Positions 7,201 to 11,030 of a stretch of 11,030 nt of DNA are shown in pieces; the stretch's first letter is position 1; every line of letters starts with the position of its first letter. The DNA comes from Phoronis ovalis. Lineage: Eukaryota; Phoronida; Phoronidae. The translations under genes were made by a program, and so were the position numbers. The stretch covers positions 1 to 11,030 of the forward strand of contig JAOXYB010057112.1 of NCBI GenBank assembly GCA_028565635.1. Direction: 5' to 3'. The notes beneath the pieces were generated by a model. That model saw only the letters and a list, made by a program, of their open reading frames with translations. It was not told the origin of the DNA and did not search any database.

Positions 7201-9953
7201 AATCCTCAAGAAAAAATGGATATCGAAAGAATAGGACAGGAACAAAGTGTGCTGCAAAAACAGCTAGAACAGGTGCGCAAACAACAGCGACAACACCAGA
7301 CTTTAATCCAGGATTACAGGGCCAAACAACAGGCAAGTTTCAGTAGACTATTACCTTTATTTAATGCTGAGGAACAGTAGCTATTCAAAGTCTTTAGATC
7401 AGCTTAGGTATTATTGCATAATACATGTTATAACCAAATAACTTGGTACATTGCTCTGCTTATTCTGTCATAATTAGAAAGGTTGTCAATGATATACCAA
7501 GTATACCTGCGGAAGACTGAACAACTACAGTATGCCTGTAGAAATAGGCGATTAAGATAATTGTGTGTATTCTGTTAGTAGTCCACTGTTAACTGTTGGC
7601 CTTATTATTATGCATTTCCAATATTATGATATAATATGTAGCCAATAGACTATTATGGACCAAAAAATAAGCATGCTTGCAAATTTTTCAATTTTGACTT
7701 GACACTTTCTGTAGTAATGTCAGTTCAACTTTACCAGAACTAATAATATTTTTAGGAGAAGTATGGAAGTAACTGGCCAGCACTGCCACGCTCACAAGGT
7801 CCTAACATGCCTCCTCCTGGTATGATCCAGGTCCCTGGACCAGGAATGGCTGGCCAAGTTCCCATGATGCCGCATCCAACCATGTCTGGGCCACAAAGTC
7901 CAATGTTGCCTTCACCAAACTCTCAGCCACCCCGACCGCCAGTTCCTGGTGGTGGAACTGTGAGACTGCCAGCCAGCGCAAGACAAGAATATGACCAGTA
8001 TATGCAAAGTAGACTAAGGATGATTGGTGTGGGCGAGGCAGCTTCTAAACCTGCTTTAGTTTCACGAGTATGTTTGAAAGTTTTGATGTTTGTATTCTTA
8101 ACCTATAAAGGGGCTAGGTTTAGAAATAAATTAATTTTTGTACAAGCTAGATTGTTGGGCTGAAACAAATTAGAGAAAGGTGTCAGACAGGAAAAATATT
8201 CATGTAAGTTGGTCATCTGACTTCCTGTAAAAGTTTTAAAGATTTTTTGATGGGTCATTTGCAGGATGATAATAACCCATTTAGCGAAACCTTTCAAGCA
8301 AGAGAAAAAATGGAGAAGATACGTACTCAAGAGCAGCTCCATCAACAAATGGTACAGAGACAGCAAAGCATGGAAGGTTTATTAAACATTGATATTTATT
8401 TATCTCAGATTGAATGCATCTAATTTGTATGAATCCTTTTGTCCCACATATATTTACTCAGTTTAATGGGAAGCACAAGTTCCAATCCCATGTCTGAAAT
8501 CTGTTCCCTGTGTTTGGTTGAGTTAGATGTTAGGCCTCTGATACAAAGTTGAAATAAGAAGGTATATTAGGCATCTTGAAATGAACACATGTCATTTTCA
8601 TTTTTACCCCAAGTTTATAGCGCAATTTCATAAGATATTTACAGTTCTGTGCTAAAAAGTGAAGCTCAGTTTCATAAATGAAATGTTTGTACCAGGTATG
8701 TCTCCTGTTGGTATGCCTGGTGAACCCCGTTTCCCTCCAAGAATGCTCGGTGAATCGTATGGTCCAACACCTCCACCTGGAGAGCTACATATGCAAGGTA
8801 TGTATCCCACGCTACAATAACTATTAAAACATATTTCTTGTGCACATTTTAATATATTACCATTAGTTTATGATAATGAAAAAAATCTTTTACAGAATGA
8901 TGAGAGTGAGTTCAAAATTTCATATTTCACTTAGTATCAAAGCACAATTCCACTTTCGTATGAATGAACTTCGATTGTTTCTAATAGCTGTTTGAACCAT
9001 GTCATCTATGTTCCAGGTCCACGATTTCCTGGCGAGATGGGTCCCCGGTTTCCTGCACCTTTCAATGAACAGTCTCCGATAGGTATTGTACTATATATAC
9101 TTGACAATTCATATACAATTATAATTATAGCTAATCCTATCAATTACTCCAGTATTTTATAGATTGACTTTGTAGGTATAAAGTACTACAGCTGTACTGG
9201 AACTATGCATTCAAAGTGGAGATAGCATGAGATTCCTTTACTGATTATCCTTGTTACGTACTACATTATGTACTAGTGCTGATCACTGCACAGTAGACCA
9301 GGTTATCAATCAATAATAGTGTTATTGACGTTTGATGAAGATGCTGTATCAGCAGTATCAGGCTTCATCACTGCCTTTATTTAATCTTTGCTTAAGATAA
9401 AACTGTTCTCTCTTCTGCAAACATATTAATAGCTACCGATTTTAGATATTGTGCCAGATAACATGAAGCATCTGATATTTAGTAGCAGACTAAAGCTACT
9501 GTAGCATGTATCTTTAATCAAGCAGTAATCTCCTGTTGCCATTTATAAACAAATTGTCTGTGTAAGTATATAATATCAGCTAGTCCGAATTCTCACAATT
9601 TTTTAGAAATGATTTATATATGTATTGGTGACTATTTTGGCTTTGTAGAGGAGAGAGATTGCAATATTTGAAAGCAAACTTATCGAGCATTGCTAGAATG
9701 AACAGCCTAATTAGTTGGCATGCGTGCACTTGTCAGATTTGCTCCTAGCACCCAGAAAATGCAAAGTGGCTGCCTTTTATGACCTTGACCTTCCCTACTG
9801 TAGGTACACCAGCTCCCACAGGTGATGGCACTGTAGTGAGTCCTGATGGTAAACAACAGAAGAAACGTAGACGGCGCCGCACTAAGAAAGAGATTTTAGC
9901 CGAAAAGGCGAATAAAGAGGCTCTTGCTAGTATGGGCCTTAGTAATTTGTTAG
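1129..9953 (+). CDS. KMT2C/D: KMT2C/KMT2D (MLL3/4, trr-like) histone H3K4 methyltransferase, central part, 13 exons, partial
   Basis: Joined coding segments: 1129-1298, 1637-1820, 2592-2750, 3040-4688, 5507-5610, 5890-6134, 6574-6728, 7177-7332, 7756-8067, 8265-8376, 8696-8797, 9017-9082 and 9804-9953. They give about 1188 residues without a stop, and every intron phase matches across its junction (0,1,1,0,2,1,0,0,0,1,1,1). Residue numbers used in the other entries count from the split Gly at 1129. Family blocks seen: LEDLL plus ADPELD (167-188), LLIQDLLEKEKDEQQ (713-727), a coiled coil (about 839-941) and NNPFSETFQ (from about 1048). These are characteristic of KMT2C/D, the enhancer H3K4 monomethylase scaffold that works in the nucleus with WDR5/RBBP5/ASH2L/DPY30, UTX and PTIP. 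The PHD, HMG, FYRN/FYRC and SET domains lie outside the window, so both ends are open. Invertebrates usually have one pre-duplication gene, so C versus D cannot be assigned. The family call is very likely correct; individual exon ends rest on splice consensus and phase only. Confidence 0.93.
1299..1636 (+). other. Intron (phase 0), 338 bases, with a perfect 26-base palindrome
   Basis: GTAACT to TTGTAG. Apart from inverted repeats at 1317-1370 (see repeat entry) nothing else is recognisable. No open frame here joins in phase with its neighbours. Confidence 0.8.
1317..1370. repeat. Nested inverted repeats including a perfect 26-bp palindrome
   Basis: Positions 1345-1370 are a perfect palindrome: AGGATGCTTTTT, central GC, AAAAAGCATCCT. 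Just upstream, GATAAC/GTTATC (1317-1322 and 1326-1331) and ACAATG/CATTGT (1321-1326 and 1339-1344) form further short stems. The cluster could fold as RNA or extrude as cruciform DNA. No transposon ends or coding capacity are visible. Confidence 0.8.
1637..1820 (+). CDS. KMT2C/D: KMT2C/D exon B: charged segment plus proline-rich tail
   Basis: Acceptor CTTGTAG|ATG and donor TCAG|GTACTT; phase 0 in, phase 1 out. Residues 58-118 begin MTPAERQRTPYLQMFRERL, a segment predicted helical by composition, followed by SRMPSPSHM and a P/M/G-rich tail ending NGS. The first codon is ATG by chance of splicing: exon A runs in without a stop and in phase. The gene continues upstream in the same frame, so this is an internal exon rather than a start. 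Confidence 0.83.
1821..2591 (+). other. Intron (phase 1), 771 bases
   Basis: GTACTT to TTCATAG. AT-rich with no supported exon. A local bump of CpGs (four between about 1930 and 2050) and opposed CCAATC / GATTGG words (about 2034-2040 and 2122-2128) suggest an old insertion, but no clear terminal repeats are seen. A donor-perfect AG|GTATGT at 2092-2099 with an acceptor at 2055-2056 would make a 37-base exon that breaks the frame, so it was not called. Confidence 0.8.
2592..2750 (+). CDS. KMT2C/D: KMT2C/D exon C: Q/T/S-rich, ends in an LxxLL motif
   Basis: Acceptor TTCATAG|GG and donor CTAG|GTAGAT; phase 1 in, phase 1 out, 159 bases. Residues 119-171 are polar (TPPQTPQPQPAAS and a Ser/Thr/Gln stretch), then the acidic helix KIEEVLEDLL. 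LEDLL (167-171, bases 2735-2749) fits the LxxLL nuclear-receptor box. The following exon supplies GSFNLLAFADPELD, so the junction rebuilds the leucine/acidic block that precedes ADPELD in KMT2D-type proteins, which strongly supports this splice. Confidence 0.9.
2751..3039 (+). other. Intron (phase 1), 289 bases, with a decoy acceptor
   Basis: GTAGAT to CTTATAG. A second good acceptor (TTTTTTGTTCTGTAG) ends at 2996. Using it would add 43 bases and an in-frame TAA almost at once. The acceptor at 3038-3039 is chosen because it gives phase 1 and restores the conserved block. Confidence 0.85.
3040..4688 (+). CDS. KMT2C/D: KMT2C/D exon D: giant exon with ADPELD block, charged linker, SP-rich and MPGQ-rich repeats, IQDLL motif
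   Basis: Phase 1 in, phase 0 out (GAAAAG|GTAGGT), 549 codons, residues 172-721. In order: GSFNLLAFADPELD and MFDEHL (175-204), the conserved KMT2C/D block; a highly charged Lys/Glu/Asp/Ser linker (about 206-350) containing QSKFLEFS; a Ser-Pro/Thr-Pro-rich stretch with an imperfect 19-residue repeat (GSPY.QSPV.SP, about 380-460); a Met/Pro/Gly/Gln-rich stretch with SQGG-PMPIQ and RMMLPAE repeats (about 500-696); then NEQPLLIQDLLEK (709-721), matching the leucine motif conserved in KMT2D. The middle is expected to be disordered and nuclear. No long polyQ is present, unlike vertebrate KMT2D. The open frame extends on both sides into intron; the ends are set by splice sites and homology. Confidence 0.93.
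3660..3915 (+). repeat. Coding Ser-Pro-rich imperfect 57-base repeat
   Basis: Two imperfect copies of GSPY-x-QSPV-x-SP begin with TCT at 3669 and TCG at 3726 (57 bases, 19 residues apart). Further SP/TP dipeptides follow (GSPK, QSPF, MSPRHTP, IPSP, VPSP). These are candidate proline-directed phosphorylation sites in a disordered region. Confidence 0.75.
4032..4217 (+). repeat. Coding SQGG-PMPIQ repeats (39/69-base spacing)
   Basis: TCTCAAGG occurs at 4032, 4101, 4140 and 4179, all in frame (spacing 69, 39, 39 bases). The units read SQGGPMPIQ.MPGQ.., SQGGPMPIQVMAR, SQGVPIPTHSVVH and SQGGSMPIQPMPGQ. They are diverged in-frame duplications inside the giant exon. Confidence 0.85.
4530..4613 (+). 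repeat. Four tandem 21-base coding repeats (RMMLPAE)
   Basis: Four consecutive 21-base units encode LMMLPSD, RMMSPAE, RMMLPAE and RMMLPAG, starting at 4530, 4551, 4572 and 4593. The last three are nearly identical in DNA, suggesting recent slippage expansion, and copy number may vary between individuals. Confidence 0.9.
4689..5506 (+). other. Intron (phase 0), 818 bases, with a possible 36-base cassette exon
   Basis: GTAGGT to TTATGTAG. Mostly AT-rich with nothing recognisable. At 5048-5083 a well-formed acceptor (TTTCTCTCCCAG) and a donor (AGG|GTAAAT) bracket 36 bases that are open in the required frame; see findings. Confidence 0.8.
5507..5610 (+). CDS. KMT2C/D: KMT2C/D exon E: continuation of the LLIQDLL-EKEK helix
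   Basis: Acceptor TTATGTAG|GAA and donor CCCAG|GTATGA; phase 0 in, phase 2 out. Residues 722-755 begin EKDEQQRQAHHQSVMRK, a charged Gln-rich helix that continues the LLIQDLLEK motif of exon D, as in KMT2D, where a Lys/Glu/Gln-rich helix follows the leucine motif. The rest (GMESEMMDPARKAQGP) is unremarkable. It is the only phase-2 junction in the window, which makes the pairing with the next exon unambiguous. Confidence 0.9.
5611..5889 (+). other. Intron (phase 2), 279 bases
   Basis: GTATGA to TTTTTCCAG. No recognisable element inside. Confidence 0.85.
5890..6134 (+). CDS. KMT2C/D: KMT2C/D exon F: P/Q/M-rich disordered segment
   Basis: Acceptor TTTTTCCAG|A and donor CCAG|GTATGC; phase 2 in (AG+A gives Arg), phase 1 out. 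Residues 756-837 are dominated by Pro, Gln, Gly and Met (MPGPDQPPWPQQQQGPYP at the start; SPVGQQPQTFMKTPPP at the end), with several SP sites. No folded domain is expected. It links the IQDLL helix to the coiled coil. The reverse-strand open frames here are shadows of the proline-rich codons. Confidence 0.9.
6135..6573 (+). other. Intron (phase 1), 439 bases
   Basis: GTATGC to TATTTTAG. It contains an 11-base direct repeat (CTGTGCTGGGA at 6279-6289 and 6296-6306) and otherwise AT-rich sequence; no exon is supported. Confidence 0.85.
6574..6728 (+). CDS. KMT2C/D: KMT2C/D exon G: first half of the conserved coiled coil
   Basis: Acceptor TATTTTAG|AT and donor AAAACA|GTATGT; phase 1 in (G+AT gives Asp), phase 0 out. 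Residues 838-889 begin DGLSDVERQQQMKYEEWL and continue MQHAQMLQIQIRNVEQQIAS, then HKKMKKSLNGKQKT. This is the clearest family signature in the window: KMT2C and KMT2D carry a matching YEEWL / leucine-heptad / basic / KQRT block. In KMT2D, missense changes around this coiled-coil region are associated with a disorder distinct from Kabuki syndrome, which indicates that the segment matters. Probably a helical protein-interaction element; the partner is not evident from sequence. Confidence 0.96.
6729..7176 (+). other. Intron (phase 0), 448 bases, splitting the coiled coil
   Basis: GTATGT to TTGTTACAG. AT-rich, with no supported exon or repeat. It interrupts the coiled coil between KQKT and LQKQNQE. 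Confidence 0.85.
7177..7332 (+). CDS. KMT2C/D: KMT2C/D exon H: second half of the coiled coil, ends at a GC donor
   Basis: Acceptor TTGTTACAG|CTT; the donor is CAG|GCAAGT, a GC donor with otherwise perfect consensus. Phase 0 in and out, 52 codons, residues 890-941. The sequence LQKQNQELNPQEKMDIERIG, then VLQKQLEQVRKQQRQHQTL and IQDYRAKQQ, matches the KMT2C/D block with QKQLDQVRKQQKEH and YRNKQQQ. No GT donor downstream restores the frame into the next exon, whereas the GC site joins exon I in phase 0. Without splicing the frame runs 15 more codons to TAG at 7378-7380. Confidence 0.93.
7333..7755 (+). other. GC-AG intron (phase 0), 423 bases
   Basis: Begins GCAAGT and ends ATTTTTAG. Nothing else recognisable inside. 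GC-AG introns are a small minority in animals and are sometimes alternatively spliced. Confidence 0.85.
7756..8067 (+). CDS. KMT2C/D: KMT2C/D exon I: P/G/M-rich with a short charged helix at the end
   Basis: Acceptor TTTTTAG|GAG and donor TCACGA|GTATGT; phase 0 in and out, 104 codons, residues 942-1045. It begins EKYGSNWPALPRSQGPNM, then a disordered PPPGMIQVPGPGMAG-type stretch with SP sites, then ARQEYDQYMQSRLRMIGVG, likely a helix, and ASKPALVSR. The frame stays open past the donor for about 30 codons into the intron, but the downstream sequence loses family character and exon J resumes in phase 0. Confidence 0.9.
8265..8376 (+). CDS. KMT2C/D: KMT2C/D exon J: DNNPFSETFQAREK block
   Basis: Acceptor TCATTTGCAG|GAT and donor GAAG|GTTTAT; phase 0 in, phase 1 out. 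Residues 1046-1082 read DDNNPFSETFQAREKMEKIR, then a Gln-rich helix (EQLHQQMVQRQQSME). KMT2C carries a closely similar NNPFSESFQERE block followed by a Glu/Arg/Gln helix, so this exon is a second strong family marker. The donor is weaker than others in the gene (GTTTAT), but it is the one whose phase fits exon K. Confidence 0.93.
8377..8695 (+). other. Intron (phase 1), 319 bases
   Basis: GTTTAT to TGTACCAG. No recognisable element inside. Confidence 0.8.
8696..8797 (+). CDS. KMT2C/D: KMT2C/D exon K: symmetric Gly/Pro/Met exon
   Basis: Acceptor GTACCAG|GT and donor CAAG|GTATGT; phase 1 on both sides, 102 bases. Residues 1083-1116 read GMSPVGMPGEPRFPPRM and on to GPTPPPGELHMQ. No domain is recognised. 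It opens and closes within a glycine codon, like exons L and M, and its PGEPRFPP resembles the GPRFP words of exon L. Confidence 0.85.
8798..9016 (+). other. Intron (phase 1), 219 bases
   Basis: GTATGT to TGTTCCAG; nothing recognisable inside. Confidence 0.85.
9017..9082 (+). CDS. KMT2C/D: KMT2C/D exon L: symmetric 66-base GPRFP exon
   Basis: Acceptor TGTTCCAG|GT and donor GATAG|GTATTG; phase 1 on both sides. Residues 1117-1138 read GPRFPGEMGPRFPAPF, then NEQSPI, with an internal GPRFP duplication. It is short enough to be missed by gene finders, but the acceptor, donor and phases are good and its composition matches exon K. Confidence 0.83.
   Translation, partial: VHDFLARWVPGFLHLSMNSLR
9083..9803 (+). 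other. Intron (phase 1), 721 bases, with a compound hairpin
   Basis: GTATTG to CTACTGTAG. An inverted repeat at 9333-9370 (TGATGAAG / CTTCATCA, with an inner TGCTG / CAGCA stem) is the only structure noted. No exon is supported. Confidence 0.8.
9333..9370. repeat. Compound inverted repeat in intron
   Basis: Outer 8-base arms TGATGAAG (9333-9340) and CTTCATCA (9363-9370) enclose inner 5-base arms TGCTG and CAGCA (9342-9346 and 9350-9354) around a 3-base loop. Too short for a typical miRNA precursor. Confidence 0.6.
9804..9953 (+). CDS. KMT2C/D: KMT2C/D exon M: basic nuclear-localisation-type cluster and LSNLL
   Basis: Acceptor CTACTGTAG|GT and donor GTTAG|GTGTGT; phase 1 on both sides, 150 bases. 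Residues 1139-1188 start GTPAPTGDGTVVSPDG, then KKRRRRRTKK (bases 9860-9889), a strong nuclear-localisation or DNA-binding type cluster, followed by a helix EILAEKANKEALASMG and LSNLL (9938-9952), an LxxLL motif at the exon end. KMT2C has a comparable Lys/Arg cluster after its coiled-coil region. CDS continues beyond the window in phase 1. Confidence 0.88.
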
Positions 9954-11030
9954 GTGTGTGCATAGCAGTAGTAGTGTGTCCCTTACCCTTAGTATCCTTG
10001 TATAAAGGCTTTGTTTCACTGACTGACAAAAGTGTCTCAATTTGTGCTGTGCTTCCTTAGCTAAATTTCCTACTTGGTGGGACGGTGCTTCTCTTCTGCA
10101 GCTTGGTGTCTGTTGTCTTTCTGAAAATTTTACATAACAACTTACGTGGTATAATTTGCTACCAAAAATGACAGTGTACTAATGACTCTTGTTTTGATAA
10201 GACAATTTGCTGCACAAGTTCAGACTCATGTTTGTCAGTTGGAACTGTTAATCGCTGTTTTTATCGACTTTTTTTTAGGTATTTTGTCTAACAGTTTGAT
10301 TCAGCATGTTAACTGCTTTCTTTCAGGTTTTCATTTCACTGATGCTTGAACTGTAAAATACCTGTATCCGTCCTACGTTCATCATTTTTCATTTAAAAAT
10401 GGTCTGTATTGTTTAAATACTGGGCACCTCAAACATTTTTATTTTGTAATCAGAACATTAATAACGTACGAGACTCATTGACCCAACTATGCAGTACAGA
10501 TGTGTATCGTCTGTTCGTTATCAAGATGTAAATACTTTGGCATGGAGTATTAACTTTTCTGTTTTTCTCATGTTTCATTAGTTATTAGTAATCAATATTT
10601 CCTCCAAAAATGTTTATGTCCATGACGAAAATTAAAAAGAAGATACCCAGAAAATGTTTATTTACCCTATAATGCTCACCTTTGTTCATGTTGGGTCAGG
10701 TACATGGTATGTTACTATGGGTGATTGCATAAAAAATAACTACTGGCTGTGGCTATTGGCTATTTGTTGGTGTGGCTTCTGTTTATCCGAATATGATGAA
10801 CAAGATTAAAATGTGTGTTGATTTCCTGCACTGTAACCCATAATCGGCCCTGATATTGTACCCCTTATTGCTCCTATCCTTATAGGATATGCAGCATTGT
10901 TATAGTCCTTTGGCGTGGCAATGTAAACAATAGCAATATGTAGGAATTTACCTTTTTTTAGCTAATAATAACTGTTCAAGGATGAAAAAAGTGCAGGCAA
11001 TAAGAATATTAAGTAGAAAGGGAAATATAT
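9954..11030 (+). other. Start of the next intron, no further exon seen
   Basis: Begins GTGTGT. A pyrimidine-rich acceptor-like site ends at 10278 and another at 10326-10327, but the frames after them hit a stop (10347-10349) and show no family motif. CpG is somewhat commoner here than in the middle introns (about 14 in 970 bases). The 3' end of the gene, with FYRN/FYRC and SET, must lie downstream. Confidence 0.7.

Noticed and set aside
7145-7346. Alternative frames over exon H on both strands
   Set aside because: Shadows of the coiled-coil exon, whose protein matches KMT2C/D.
8068-8163. Continuation of exon I as an alternative C terminus
   Set aside because: Open for about 30 codons, but hydrophobic and unlike the family; the GTATGT donor and in-phase exon J explain it better.
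9745-10029. Reverse-strand 94-codon frame
   Set aside because: Antisense shadow of exon M and its Arg/Lys cluster.
10279-10349. Possible next or alternative terminal exon after the T-rich acceptor at 10278
   Set aside because: The in-phase frame is 22 codons of non-family sequence then a stop; no AATAAA was seen close by (only an ATTAAA at 10631).
1-11030. Prokaryotic operon, phage, CRISPR or defence system
   Set aside because: No ribosome-binding sites, no contiguous multi-gene frames and no spaced direct repeats; the spliceosomal intron structure and KMT2C/D homology explain the window.

Overview
This window is animal (metazoan, invertebrate) nuclear DNA. Thirteen short open blocks on the + strand are separated by AT-rich stretches that begin GT (once GC) and end in a pyrimidine tract plus AG. 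When the blocks are joined at these sites, one reading frame stays open across all twelve introns: 3564 coding bases, about 1188 residues. No prokaryotic gene, rRNA, tRNA, CRISPR array or intact mobile element is seen. CpG is scarce through most of the gene body, which suggests germline gene-body methylation. That fits molluscs, cnidarians, echinoderms or amphioxus better than flies or nematodes, but the phylum cannot be fixed from this window.

The gene is recognisable as an invertebrate KMT2C/KMT2D (MLL3/MLL4) orthologue, related to Drosophila trr (Trithorax-related). Diagnostic blocks in order are: an LEDLL motif followed by an FNLLAFADPELD / MFDEHL block (exons 3-4); LLIQDLLEKEKDEQQ (exons 4-5); the coiled coil with RQQQMKYEEWLMQHAQML and VLQKQLEQVRKQQRQHQ (exons 7-8); and DNNPFSETFQAREK (exon 10). 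Between them lie long disordered P/G/M/Q-rich and Ser-Pro-rich stretches. The N-terminal PHD fingers and HMG box and the C-terminal FYRN/FYRC/SET module of the family are not in the window, so this is the central part of the protein.

Layout: 1-1128 is non-coding upstream sequence, whose first ~565 bases have a CpG density far above the rest. 1129-2750 holds three proline-rich exons. 3040-4688 is one very large exon. 5507-7332 holds four exons, ending in the coiled coil. 7333-7755 is a GC-AG intron. 7756-9953 holds five exons, the last with a strong basic cluster. 9954-11030 is the start of a further intron with no convincing exon. Proteins of this family are scaffold and catalytic subunits of a COMPASS-like complex that monomethylates H3K4 at enhancers. 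The part seen here is scaffold and disordered region rather than enzyme.

The points most worth a second look are the CpG-normal block at the 5' end (a possible promoter, raising the question of a split LPT/trr-like gene or a short isoform), the GC-AG intron inside the conserved coiled coil, LxxLL-type motifs sitting at exon 3' ends, symmetric phase-1 glycine exons, in-frame coding repeats, a perfect 26-bp intronic palindrome, and a possible 36-base cassette exon. No new multi-gene system is visible.
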